From Streptococcus sp. LQJ-218 (GTDB lineage Bacteria; Bacillota; Bacilli; Lactobacillales; Streptococcaceae): DNA of 33,910 nt. The stretch lies in assembly GCF_003428885.1 (NCBI RefSeq), contig NZ_QQRU01000005.1, positions 132,332 to 166,241 on the forward strand, written 5' to 3'. Every line of letters starts with the position of its first letter. Position 1 is the stretch's first letter. Below are positions 24,931-32,663 of the stretch, piece after piece. The translations under genes were made by a program, and so were the position numbers. The notes beneath the pieces were generated by a model. The model was not told the origin of the DNA and did not search any database. It saw only the letters and a list, made by a program, of their open reading frames with translations.

Positions 24931-26097
24931 TTATTCTTCAATTTCTATTTCAAGCTCATTGCCTAAGTCAAGTATTACTTCTTCATTCACAGAATCTGCT
25001 TGAACTGCCTCATCTTTTTGAGTTTCCACATTTTCTACAGAGGCTTCTTCTCCATCAATCAAACCAAATTGAACACGGACTTGATGGTCGATTTCATCAA
25101 AGACTTCTGGGTGATCTGCCAAGTATTTCTTAGCATTTTCAGAACCTTGTCCGATTTTCTCATCCTTGTAAGAGTACCAAGCTCCTGCTTTTTTGACGAT
25201 ATCCAAATCACTTGCGATTTTCAAAAGTTCACCAGTCTTAGAAATCCCTTCTCCATACATAATTTCAACTATAGCTTCCTTAAACGGTGGAGCCACCTTG
25301 TTTTTTACAACCTTGATTTTAGTTTCCTTACCGACATTGGTATCTTTTTGGTCACCAGTTCCCTTAATTTGTGTATTACCACGAACATCTAAGCGGACTG
25401 AAGCGTAGAATTTCAGAGCACGTCCACCAGGAGTTGTTTCTGGATTTCCAAACATGACCCCAACTTTTTCACGCAATTGGTTGATAAAGATGGCAATTGT
25501 TTTGGTTTTATTGATAGATGCACCAAGTTTACGCATAGCCTGGCTCATCATACGAGCCTGCAAACCAACGTGGCTATCTCCGATATCTCCATCAATTTCA
25601 GCACGAGGTACAAGGGCCGCAACTGAGTCGACTACGACAAGATCTACAGCACCTGAGTCAATCAATTTTCCTGCAATTTCAAGACCTTGCTCTCCTGAGT
25701 CTGGTTGTGACAAGAGCAACTCGTCAATGTTGACACCAAGAGCCGCAGCGTAAGCTGGATCGAGAGCATGTTCCGCATCGATAAAGGCAGCAATCCCACC
25801 TTCTTTTTGTGCTTGTGCAACTGCATGAAGGGCAACCGTTGTCTTACCAGATGACTCTGGCCCATAGATTTCGACGATACGCCCCTTAGGATAACCACCT
25901 GAACCAAGGGCAATGTCAAGAGCCAATGAACCTGAACTCATCACTTGCACCTTTTGCTCTGCACGTTCACCCAAACGCATGATTGAACCCTTACCAAAGT
26001 CTTTCTCAATCAATTTAAGAGCGTCATTCAAGGCTTTTTCACGTTCTGCCCCGAATTTTTTTGAAATTTCATCTAATTTTTTTGGTTTTTTCGCCAT
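24931..26097 (-). CDS. recA: Recombinase RecA
   Basis: ATP-dependent strand-exchange protein for repair and transformation. 388 aa, full length, with Walker [10 protein letters not shown] (79-87), Walker [16 protein letters not shown], and the DNA-binding L2 region ([21 protein letters not shown]). The acidic tail ([12 protein letters not shown]) is typical of streptococci. It is 54 bases after cinA, so it is transcribed in competence from the cinA cin-box, and also from its own extended -10 promoter at 26139-26144. Confidence 0.98.
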   Translation of the reverse strand: MAKKPKKLDEISKKFGAEREKALNDALKLIEKDFGKGSIMRLGERAEQKVQVMSSGSLALDIALGSGGYPKGRIVEIYGPESSGKTTVALHAVAQAQKEGGIAAFIDAEHALDPAYAAALGVNIDELLLSQPDSGEQGLEIAGKLIDSGAVDLVVVDSVAALVPRAEIDGDIGDSHVGLQARMMSQAMRKLGASINKTKTIAIFINQLREKVGVMFGNPETTPGGRALKFYASVRLDVRGNTQIKGTGDQKDTNVGKETKIKVVKNKVAPPFKEAIVEIMYGEGISKTGELLKIASDLDIVKKAGAWYSYKDEKIGQGSENAKKYLADHPEVFDEIDHQVRVQFGLIDGEEASVENVETQKDEAVQADSVNEEVILDLGNELEIEIEE

Positions 26098-26138
26098 TCT
26101 ATTCTCCTACATTCTAATGGTCCTTAGACCTAACTACT

Positions 26139-26144
26139 ATTATA
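26139..26144 (-). promoter_or_regulatory. Extended -10 of the recA promoter
   Basis: Minus-strand TGA-TATAAT (-10 at 26144-26139) between cinA and recA, with no good -35. It would supply basal recA outside competence. Confidence 0.6.
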
Positions 26145-26151
26145 TCAAAAG

Positions 26152-27408
26152 TCAGTCACTTAATAAAGCCTTGCGAACTAGGTTAAAGGCATGCATAACC
26201 GCAATATGACGTACATCTGCTCGACTCCTACCTCCAATATTGACCTTTATAACCTCAGTTCCTTGCTCTTGAGCCAAGCCTATGAAGACTGTCCCAGCTG
26301 GATGTCCTTCTAGGCTATCTGGTCCTGCCACTCCAGTCAAACTAATTCCAAAATCAGATTGGGTCTTGCTTCGTGCCTGCTCAGCCATCTTCTGAGCGGT
26401 AAATTCAGACACCACACCCTGTTCTTCCAAATCCTTGACAGGAATATCCAACATCTTAGATTTCTCCTCCAAGCTATAGGTCACAAAACCACCCTTAAAT
26501 ATACTGGAAACTCCAGAAAAATTCGCTACGGTCGCTTGGAAAAGACCTGCCGTCAAACTCTCTGCTGCTGTGATGGTTTTCCCTTGTTTTTTCAGTTCTT
26601 CTACCACAATGCTGGCTAAGCTAGACTCTTCCCCATAACCATAACAAATGTCTTGTAAAGAAAATCCTTCAAAGGTTTGGCGACTTAAGATTTGATTTTC
26701 CAAGATATCCAGCCCTTGATTCGCTTCTTCTTGATTGCTAGCTTTTGTTGACAGACGTAGAGTCACCTCTCCTGTCTTGGCATAAGGTGCCAAGGTCGGA
26801 TCTGTTTGATGGTCAATCAAATCAGCCAAAATCGTCACCAGCTGACTTTCGCCAATTCCAAAAAAACGAAGAACTCGGGAATATAGCTTACTCCCTGTCA
26901 TCAACTTGGGTAGAAGCTGGTTTAAGACCATCGGTTTCAATTCACTTGGTGGACCAGGAAGGACAACATAAGTCACTCCTTCGGCTTCTAACATTCCTCC
27001 CACAGCCAGTCCCGTTTCATTGGGTAGTGGAGTCGCCCCTTCTACAATTTGAGCTTGTCTTTCATTATTCGGTGTTCGGGCATAGTCTGGTCTCTGGGCA
27101 AAAAAGACATCCAACTTCTCCTGCGCCTGAGGATCGAAGACTAATTCTTTCCCTAAAAATTTAGCCAGGGTTTGTTTGGTCAAATCGTCCTCAGTTGGCC
27201 CCAAACCACCTGTCAAAATCACCAGACTGCTACGTTGACTGGCAATCTCAAGCAAAGACAAGAGACGAGCTTCATTGTCTCCTACAGCCGTCTGAAAATA
27301 AACATCTACTCCAATCTCAGCTAGTTTTTCCGATAAAAATTGAGCATTAGTGTTGACAATCTGTCCTGTCAAAATCTCTGTTCCAACAGCAATGATTTCT
27401 GCTTTCAT
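26152..27408 (-). CDS. cinA: Competence/damage-inducible protein CinA
   Basis: 418 aa. The N-terminal MoCF-biosynthesis-like domain (about 1-170, with [12 protein letters not shown]) is a nucleotide pyrophosphatase fold; the C-terminal domain (about 255-415, with TAAESLTAG and GVAGPD) is the PncC-type nicotinamide mononucleotide deamidase. In streptococci it is a late competence gene and helps deliver RecA to the membrane. AGGAGG precedes the ATG. A cin-box lies at 27426-27433, and recA is in the same operon. Confidence 0.96.
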   Translation of the reverse strand: MKAEIIAVGTEILTGQIVNTNAQFLSEKLAEIGVDVYFQTAVGDNEARLLSLLEIASQRSSLVILTGGLGPTEDDLTKQTLAKFLGKELVFDPQAQEKLDVFFAQRPDYARTPNNERQAQIVEGATPLPNETGLAVGGMLEAEGVTYVVLPGPPSELKPMVLNQLLPKLMTGSKLYSRVLRFFGIGESQLVTILADLIDHQTDPTLAPYAKTGEVTLRLSTKASNQEEANQGLDILENQILSRQTFEGFSLQDICYGYGEESSLASIVVEELKKQGKTITAAESLTAGLFQATVANFSGVSSIFKGGFVTYSLEEKSKMLDIPVKDLEEQGVVSEFTAQKMAEQARSKTQSDFGISLTGVAGPDSLEGHPAGTVFIGLAQEQGTEVIKVNIGGRSRADVRHIAVMHAFNLVRKALLSD

Positions 27409-27425
27409 GTTTCCTCCTACCTATC

Positions 27426-27433
27426 TATTCGTT
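27426..27433 (-). promoter_or_regulatory. ComX (sigma-X) cin-box, one-base variant
   Basis: Minus-strand AACGAATA matches TACGAATA at 7 of 8 positions and is preceded by an A/T-rich run as in other late competence promoters. The start site would be about 12 bases before the cinA ATG. This links the operon to natural transformation. Confidence 0.75.
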
Positions 27434-27445
27434 TTTTTTTGAAAA

Positions 27446-27469
27446 AATCGCAGGAAATTTCCCACGATT
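27446..27469 (-). terminator. Terminator of the tsaE-GNAT-LCP operon
   Basis: Minus-strand AATCGTGGGAAA (27469-27458) pairs with TTTCCTGCGATT (27457-27446), two G-T pairs, with the centre unpaired as the loop, then TTTTTTC. The cin-box starts 13 bases beyond. Confidence 0.8.
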
Positions 27470-27496
27470 GATTTTTTATTTTTATCAACAAATGAA

Positions 27497-28549
27497 CTAT
27501 TCTACTTCATTTGTTACAAAGACACCTTGTTCTTGATTATCCTCATTAGCAACAGGCACCCGTCCAAACAAATCTTCAAATAAAACAGCATTAGTTTCAA
27601 GCTGAGTGACTTCTTCTTGTCCTAAAGAACGTCGCAATATATTCTGCATTTCCAACATATGCTCTCTCGAAACAATCTGGTAAGAAATGCCTTGCAACAT
27701 CTCTCCTTCGCCCTTCAATTGTTGTGATTCAATGGTTTTAAAGGAATCTTTATAGCCCAACAAGTTCGGAATACTTTTTGCAGATAAATCAATATTAGTC
27801 TGCATATTGGTACTTAGGGCTTTCAAGATAGACTGATAGTGACTGACACTATTCAAGCTAAGAGCTTTTTCAACAACTTTTTGAATGACTTCACGCTGAC
27901 GCTTCTGACGTCCGTAATCTCCTTCTGGGTCTTGATAACGCATGCGTGAATAAACAAGCGCTTCTTCTCCATTTATTGTCTGTTCTCCAACACCAATAGA
28001 AATAGTGTTGAACTCTTCTTGGTCACTGATAGAAATCGGGAAACCTAATGTATTGTTGACAGTTATACCACCTACCGCATCGACTAATTGTTGCAAGCCG
28101 TGCATATTGACCATAATATAGCGATCAATATGGATGTTCATCATCTTTTGAATAGTTGAAATAACTAACTCTGCACCACCACCAGCATAGGCAGCATTTA
28201 ACTTCGCTTCTTCAATACTACCATCTTTATGCTGAATTTTAGTCAGAATATCACGTTCTAAACTCAACATCGTTGTTTTTTTCGTATGAGGATTAACCGT
28301 CACGAGAATCATGGAATCACTATTTCCCTCCCAAGGGTCCGTTCGTTCCACGTTTCCAGTATCAACTCCCATCAAAAGAATAGTCATGGGTTCAGTTGCT
28401 TCGATAACCTTGGTTTCTTCCCCAATCTTTTTATATGTTTTTGATAAAGTTTGTGTGCCTTGCTGATAAATGGTATAAGCAAAAACACCCACACCTAAAA
28501 CTGTCACAGCTAGAAAAGCTAGTACCATTCCAATAATTTTTTTAACCAT
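27497..28549 (-). CDS. lytR: LCP-family (LytR-CpsA-Psr) cell-wall polymer ligase
   Basis: 350 aa with an N-terminal membrane anchor (about 4-26, IIGMVLAFLAVTVLGVGVFAY) and an extracellular LCP domain. Conserved residues are seen in ILLMGVDTG, NSDSMILVTVNP, SLERDILTKI and YGRQKRQREV. LCP enzymes attach teichoic acid or capsule polymers to peptidoglycan. The symbol follows the pneumococcal paralogue found in the same tsaE-GNAT-lytR order; other streptococcal LCP proteins are similar. The ATG lies 7 bases after the GNAT gene without a clear ribosome site, so coupling is likely. Confidence 0.88.
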   Translation of the reverse strand: MVKKIIGMVLAFLAVTVLGVGVFAYTIYQQGTQTLSKTYKKIGEETKVIEATEPMTILLMGVDTGNVERTDPWEGNSDSMILVTVNPHTKKTTMLSLERDILTKIQHKDGSIEEAKLNAAYAGGGAELVISTIQKMMNIHIDRYIMVNMHGLQQLVDAVGGITVNNTLGFPISISDQEEFNTISIGVGEQTINGEEALVYSRMRYQDPEGDYGRQKRQREVIQKVVEKALSLNSVSHYQSILKALSTNMQTNIDLSAKSIPNLLGYKDSFKTIESQQLKGEGEMLQGISYQIVSREHMLEMQNILRRSLGQEEVTQLETNAVLFEDLFGRVPVANEDNQEQGVFVTNEVE

Positions 28550-28556
28550 ATTTCTA

Positions 28557-29075
28557 TCAATCTATCAGTCTACCCATCAGGTAAACATCGACAAATTCTC
28601 CTTCTTCTATGTATGCACCGCGCTCTTGTCTACCCTCAATTGCAAAGCCATGTTTTTGATATAGATGAACTGCAGTCTGATTACGAGTTTGGACAGTGAG
28701 TTGAAGCCTACGAAGAATGCCACTAGCTTGTACCCATTCTATGACTTCTTCAAGTAACAAATTTCCCAGTCCATTATTCCAATATTTCTTACCAACCACA
28801 ATAAAAAGATCTCCAATATGACGAACTCTCTTACGTTGATCGGCTGTGATATTTACAAGACCAGCAATTTCATCATTCAGCAAGGCAAGTAAAGTGATTT
28901 GATTTTCTGAACGGGCCTGTTTATCCAAAAACAACTCCATCTCAGTATCTGTCAACAGAATACCTTCCCTGTCCAGACTGGTAAAATCTGTTTCTACACT
29001 GACACGATTTAAAAATGTCACTAACTCAGCAGCATCACCAGGTTCTGCTTCTCTAATGAGCAATTCATACTCCAT
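28557..29075 (-). CDS. GNAT-family N-acetyltransferase
   Basis: 172 aa from ATG 29075-29073, which has GAGGAG upstream; a longer frame to 29105 lacks a site. Typical GNAT fold: the acetyl-CoA loop at NNGLGNLLL after the strand HIGDLFIVV, and the C-terminal TVQTRNQTAVHLYQKHGF motif. Similar to RimI/RimL-like acetyltransferases; acceptor unknown. It overlaps the end of tsaE by 11 bases and precedes the LCP gene. Confidence 0.85.
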   Translation of the reverse strand: MEYELLIREAEPGDAAELVTFLNRVSVETDFTSLDREGILLTDTEMELFLDKQARSENQITLLALLNDEIAGLVNITADQRKRVRHIGDLFIVVGKKYWNNGLGNLLLEEVIEWVQASGILRRLQLTVQTRNQTAVHLYQKHGFAIEGRQERGAYIEEGEFVDVYLMGRLID

Positions 29076-29508
29076 GTTGAAGCTCCTCCAAGAGTTTTTC
29101 TGCACGCAAACCCTTGGCTTGGAAATGTAATCTGCGACCGTCTCCTTCTTTTAGAATTTCCAATTCTAAATAAGTATCTGGCAAAGCATCACCTAAAAGA
29201 TGTCCCCACTCGATGACAGTCACCCCGCCACCAAAGAGAAATTCATCCAAGTCGATAGAATCAGCATCTCCTCCAATACGGTAGACATCTAAATGATAAA
29301 GAGATAGTCTACCTTCATATTCTCTAACAATAGTATAGGTTGGACTCTTAATCATCTGAGAAATCTGCAATCCCTTAGCAAGGCCTTTTGTGAAGGTCGT
29401 TTTGCCTGCTCCGAGTTCTCCGGTTAGAATTAAAACATCATTCTTTTCTAATAAATAGCCCAAACGTTCACCTAAGGACTGTAACTCTTCTTCGTTTTTA
29501 GTGTACAT
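29065..29508 (-). CDS. tsaE: tRNA threonylcarbamoyladenosine synthesis ATPase TsaE
   Basis: 147-aa P-loop ATPase that works with TsaB and TsaD to make t6A37 in ANN-decoding tRNAs. Walker A GELGAGKTTF (about 30-39), then SPTYTIVREYEG and the VIEWG motif near residue 110, are all typical. The ATG (29508-29506) starts six bases after the -10 TATAAT, with no Shine-Dalgarno, so it looks leaderless. First gene of tsaE-GNAT-lytR. Confidence 0.94.
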   Translation of the reverse strand: MYTKNEEELQSLGERLGYLLEKNDVLILTGELGAGKTTFTKGLAKGLQISQMIKSPTYTIVREYEGRLSLYHLDVYRIGGDADSIDLDEFLFGGGVTVIEWGHLLGDALPDTYLELEILKEGDGRRLHFQAKGLRAEKLLEELQHGV

Positions 29509-29514
29509 ACTTCT

Positions 29515-29542
29515 ATTATACCAAAAAGTTGTTCTTTGTCGA
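29515..29542 (-). promoter_or_regulatory. Promoter giving a leaderless tsaE mRNA
   Basis: Minus-strand TCGACA (29542-29537), 16-base spacer ending TGG, TATAAT (29520-29515). The tsaE ATG begins at 29508. Confidence 0.75.
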
Positions 29543-29603
29543 GATATTATATGTGAATTCCATATTATAAATTGTAAAACTTCAACGATCTCTTCTTTAG
29601 TTC

Positions 29604-30236
29604 TCAGAATAGAAACAGTAAGAAGACAACTAATAAGATATCTCTCATCAAATGGCTATAAAACGAAACTTCCCAGCGAATGACTTTTGGTACCAACAGT
29701 CCTAGAAATAGCATTCCCAAGATGATATAAAAGGTCATGGATAATAGCATCCAAGGATTTCTAAGAAAGATTAGAATAACTAGTCCACTAATAAAACACA
29801 TCTCCTTCTTTCCCAAAATCTTTTTCAATCCATTTACATACTTCTGAATCGGTAGAAAAACTAACAAATCAATACCAAATAAGAAAAAGAAGCTCGGTAA
29901 AAAGGCTTCCACACCTCCTTCTACGGATGTATTTCCTGCAAGGATATGTTCTATAACAATTAAAGCTAAACCCAAAATGTTTACTAGGAGCAACAGACTA
30001 TACAAGAATTGTTGCTTATCTTCCTTAAAAACTGAATAAGATTGATTTCGCTGTCCACTATAGTAGTTTAGCCCTGCACCAATACTGGCAAGAAGCAACA
30101 TGCCAACTAAATAATAGAAGCAGTTTTGATTTAACATCAAGGCCCAAGTCGATAAGCTTAAACAAGAACAGCTACTAAGACCAAAAACTGTCAGTAATAA
30201 CAAAACACGAATTTGCTTTTTCATTTTTTCCATCAT
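29604..30236 (-). CDS. Multi-pass membrane protein, function unknown
   Basis: 210 aa, very hydrophobic, with about six membrane helices (for example LNQNCFYYLVGMLLLASIGA, FLYSLLLLVNILGLALIVIE, and a C-terminal RDILLVVFLLFLF). No catalytic motif or family was recognised. The start ATG has GGGAGG upstream and a -10-like TATAAT at 30259-30264. It lies between ndk and the tsaE operon, all on the minus strand; there is no sign that it is damaged. Confidence 0.75.
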   Translation of the reverse strand: MMEKMKKQIRVLLLLTVFGLSSCSCLSLSTWALMLNQNCFYYLVGMLLLASIGAGLNYYSGQRNQSYSVFKEDKQQFLYSLLLLVNILGLALIVIEHILAGNTSVEGGVEAFLPSFFFLFGIDLLVFLPIQKYVNGLKKILGKKEMCFISGLVILIFLRNPWMLLSMTFYIILGMLFLGLLVPKVIRWEVSFYSHLMRDILLVVFLLFLF

Positions 30237-30258
30237 TCTTCCTCCCTTACTTACCCTT

Positions 30259-30264
30259 ATTATA
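30259..30264 (-). promoter_or_regulatory. Possible -10 for the membrane-protein gene
   Basis: Minus-strand TATAAT (30264-30259), 22 bases before the ATG, without a convincing -35. Confidence 0.45.
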
Positions 30265-30320
30265 GGCTAGAAATTCTCACCATTGCTAGAATATTTCTCA
30301 ACTGTCAGTTTTCTACTCTA

Positions 30321-30360
30321 AAATGTAAAAAAATTTGATGCAAGTAATCCTTACATCAAA
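30321..30360 (-). terminator. Terminator of ndk
   Basis: Minus-strand TTTGATGTAAG (30360-30350) pairs with CTTGCATCAAA (30344-30334), one G-T pair, 5-base loop, then TTTTTTTACATTTT. Confidence 0.9.
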
Positions 30361-30366
30361 CTTTCA

Positions 30367-30789
30367 TTATTTTCCGTCAAACCAAAGAGCGATTTCTCGC
30401 TTAGCTGACTCTTTTGAATCTGAACCATGTACAACATTTTGAATAGCTTGATTTTCTCCAGCAGCTTTTGCAAAATCACATCGAATCGTTCCTGGTAAAG
30501 CTTCTTCTGGACGAGTTGCACCCATCATGGTCCGCCAAGTTTCGATTACTTTAGGACCAGAAATGATACCCATAAGAACCGGTCCCGAAGTCATAAATTC
30601 ACGAATCGGTGGGTAAAAACTTTGACCAACCAAGTCCTGATAGTGCTGATCAATTAACTCTTCTGAAACCTTTGTGCGCAACTCCAATTTTTCGATTGTA
30701 AATCCACGTTGTTCAATGCGTTTCAATACTTCACCCACTAGCCCTCTTTTTACACCATCTGGTTTAATGATAAAAAATGTCTGTTCCAT
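30367..30789 (-). CDS. ndk: Nucleoside diphosphate kinase
   Basis: Balances NTP and dNTP pools by phosphate transfer through a phospho-histidine. 140 aa from ATG 30789-30787 ([16 protein letters not shown]), preceded by AAGGAGA. The active-site His is in NVVHGSDS near the C-terminus. The frame stays open for 73 more codons upstream through a BOX repeat, up to 31008, but that part has no NDK homology and is leader sequence. The leader is driven by an extended -10 at the far end of the BOX. Confidence 0.95.
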   Translation of the reverse strand: MEQTFFIIKPDGVKRGLVGEVLKRIEQRGFTIEKLELRTKVSEELIDQHYQDLVGQSFYPPIREFMTSGPVLMGIISGPKVIETWRTMMGATRPEEALPGTIRCDFAKAAGENQAIQNVVHGSDSKESAKREIALWFDGK

Positions 30790-30818
30790 ACCTGTCTCCT
30801 TTGTCAGCTTCTTTCTTT

Positions 30819-31016
30819 TATACTCTTCGAAAATCTCTTCAAACCACGTCAACGTCGCCTTGCCGTAGATATGGTTACTGACTTCGTTAGTTCTATCCAC
30901 AACCTCAAAACAGTGTTTTGAGCTGACTTCGTCAGTCTTATCTACAACCTCAAAGCAGTGCTTTGGGCAACCTGCAGCTAGTTTCCTAGTTTGCTCTTTG
31001 ATTTTCATTGAGTATT
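30819..31016 (-). repeat. BOX element (boxA-boxB-boxC), in the ndk leader
   Basis: Read on the minus strand it starts TACTCAATGAAAATCAAAGA (boxA), includes AAAGCACTGCTTTGAGGTTG, one boxB unit with AAGACTGACGAAGTCAGCTC and AAACACTGTTTTGAGGTTG, and ends with boxC (ACGTGGTTTGAAGAGATTTT, then CGAAGAGTATA). It fills the space between the ndk promoter and ribosome site. Confidence 0.92.
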
Positions 31017-31025
31017 ATTTTACCA
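31017..31025 (-). promoter_or_regulatory. Extended -10 promoter of ndk at the BOX edge
   Basis: Minus-strand TGG-TAAAAT (-10 at 31022-31017), poor -35. Transcription would begin within the first bases of the BOX, giving a leader of about 220 bases. Confidence 0.6.
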
Positions 31026-31056
31026 TATTTCATGGAAAAATGGAGAAAGTTTTCAG

Positions 31057-31096
31057 AAAAGAGAAAGAGAACCCGAAGTCTCTCTCATTCTCTTTT
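31057..31096. terminator. Bidirectional terminator left of the IS element
   Basis: AAAAGAGAAAGAGA (31057-31070) and TCTCATTCTCTTTT (31083-31096) pair at 13 of 14 positions with a 12-base loop; the arms end in A and T runs, so it can act on both strands. No intact gene now ends here; see the finding on the adhesin. Confidence 0.7.
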
Positions 31097-31696
31097 ATTT
31101 GGCTCTATAATATTTGTAGTTGGTAAATCCCCTATGGATATTATGGAGCCTATTTTGTTGTAGAAAAAAAGTCCCATAAGATCTATAATGAAAAGCGACA
31201 AAACCTTCATTAGAAAGAATCATATGAAACCATTACATTTTATCACAAAACTTCTTGATATCAAAGACCCAAACATCAAGATTCTAGATATCATCAATAG
31301 GGATACCCACAAAGAAATCATCGCTAAGCTGGATTATGAGGCCCCTTCTTGTCCTGATTGTGGAAATCAAATGAAGAAATATGACTTTCGAAAAACTTCT
31401 AAGATCCCTTACCTCGAAACAACTGGTATGCCTTCTAGAATTCTCCTTAGAAAACGCCGTTTCAAGTGCTATCACTGTTCAAAAATGATGGTGGCTGAGA
31501 CTTCTCTAGTAAAGAAAAATCATCAAATCCCTCGTATCATCAACCAAAAAATTGCTCAAAAGTTAATTGAAAAGACTTCTATGACTGATATTGCTCATCA
31601 GCTGGCCATTTCAACTTCAACTGTTATTCGTAAGCTCAATGATTTTCACTTTAAGCATGATCTTTCTCGTCTTCCTGAAATTATGTCCTGGGATGT

Positions 31697-31726
31697 TGAA
31701 ACAGTCAGGGGAGTGACTGTTTCAAT
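31697..31726. repeat. Hairpin insert 1 in the transposase gene
   Basis: TTGAAACAGTC (31697-31707) and GACTGTTTCAA (31716-31726), perfect 11-bp arms, extendable by one A-T pair, loop GGGGAG. The flanks (GGGATG, then ATCGGGAGATG) do not match the expected transposase codons. Confidence 0.8.
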
Positions 31727-31912
31727 CGGGAGATGAAGATGAGTTTCATTGCGTAAGATTTTGATAAGCTCAATATCATCACTGTTCTTGAAGGTAGAAC
31801 ACAATCTATCATCCGGAATCACTTTCTTCGCTACGATCGAGCCGTCCGATGTCGCATCAAAATCATTACGATGGATATGTTTAGTCCTTACTATGACTTG
31901 GCCAAGCAGCTT

Positions 31913-31964
31913 CGCTTTCGAATTTCTAGGTTCAGGCTGAAACGGTCTCCCAGACTGTTTCACT
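31913..31964. repeat. Hairpin insert 2 in the transposase gene
   Basis: A 5' tail (CGCTTTCGAATTTCTAGGTT) then CAGGC, followed by the hairpin TGAAACGGTC (31938-31947), TCCCA, GACTGTTTCA (31953-31962), one G-T pair, and ACTCC. It sits between codons for AKQL and PNAK of the transposase. Confidence 0.8.
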
Positions 31965-31998
31965 CCCGAATGCAAAAATTGTACTTGATCGCTTTCAC

Positions 31999-32055
31999 CC
32001 TTCGTTATTCTATTTCTAAACTCAGGCTAAAACAGTCCACTGGACTGTTTTACTC
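31999..32055. repeat. Hairpin insert 3 in the transposase gene
   Basis: A 5' tail (CCTTCGTTATTCTATTTCTA) then AACTCAGGC, followed by the hairpin TAAAACAGTCCA (32028-32039), C, TGGACTGTTTTA (32041-32052), perfect 12-bp arms, and CTCC. Tail and arms align with insert 2 along about 55 bases. Confidence 0.8.
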
Positions 32056-32575
32056 CAACATCTCAGCCGTGCTATGAGTCGTGTGCGTGTCCAAATCATG
32101 AATCAGTTTGAACGAAAATCTCATGAATACAAGACTATCAAGCGTTACTGGAAACTTATCCAACAGGATAGTCGTAAATTGAGCGATAAACGTTTTTATC
32201 GCCCTACTTTTCGCATGCACTTAACAAATAAAGAAATTCTTGACAAACTTTTGAGCTATTCAGAAGACTTGAAACACCACTATCAGATCTATCAGCTCTT
32301 GCTTTTTCACTTTCAGAACAAAGACCCTGAGAAATTTTTCGGACTCATTGAGGACAATCTGAAGCAGGTTCATCCTATTTTTCAAACTGTCTTTAAAATA
32401 TTTCTAAAAGACAAAGAGAAAATCGTCAACACTCTTCAATTACCTTATTCCAAATTCCAACGCCAAATTAGAAGCAACCAATAATCTCATCAAACTTATC
32501 AAACGCAATGCCTTTGGTTTTCGGAACTTTGAAAACTTCAAAAAAAAGGATTTTTATTGCTCTGAACATCAAAAA

Positions 32576-32600
32576 AGAAAGGACAAAATTTGTCCTTTCT
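32576..32600. repeat. Perfect palindrome at the 3' end of the transposase
   Basis: AGAAAGGACAAA, A, TTTGTCCTTTCT: perfect 12-bp arms overlapping the last transposase codons. It is probably intrinsic to this IS and may act as its terminator or as protection against read-through. Confidence 0.6.
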
Positions 32601-32663
32601 CGATCTTAGCTGACTTCAACCCACTACAGTTGACAAAGAGCCCTATTTCCTTAATAGGATAAA

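Larger units (their letters stand above)
31224..32609 (+). pseudogene. ISL3-family transposase, multiply disrupted
   Basis: From ATG 31224 the protein reads MKPLHFITKLLDIKDPN, with a zinc-finger-like C-x2-C...C-x2-C (CPDCG, CYHCS) and an HTH (MTDIAHQLAISTSTVIRKL), up to LPEIMSWD near 31695. After that the frame is broken by: a hairpin insert (31697-31726), TAA in place of an expected sense codon at about 31756, a second insert (about 31913-31964), a third (about 31999-32055), a 7-base tandem duplication at TTCCAAATTCCAA (near 32451), and an extra A in the A-run near 32543. Between lesions the homology is good (MDMFSPYYDLAKQL, then MSRVRVQIMNQFERKSHEYK), ending at TAG 32607-32609. No functional transposase is expected. 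Confidence 0.9.
31101..32642 (+). mobile_element. IS1167-like insertion sequence (ISL3 family), decayed
   Basis: Imperfect terminal inverted repeats: left end GGCTCTATAATATTTGTAGT (31101), right end read inward GGCTCTTTGTCAACTGTAGT (32642), agreeing at about 17 of the first 24 positions. The inside codes for an ISL3-type transposase in pieces. At 1542 bp it is longer than IS1167 (about 1435 bp as I recall), which the three hairpin inserts would explain. No convincing 8-bp target duplication was found. Confidence 0.85.

Noticed and set aside
30790..31008. A 73-residue N-terminal extension of nucleoside diphosphate kinase
   Set aside because: It is translation of BOX repeat DNA (note the repeated K-H-C-F-E-V-V-D), lies upstream of a proper ribosome site, and has no NDK homology.
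31093..32650. 8-bp target-site duplication of the IS1167-like element
   Set aside because: The flanks TTTTATTT and CTATTTCC share only TATTT out of register; either the ends are misplaced or the duplication has decayed.
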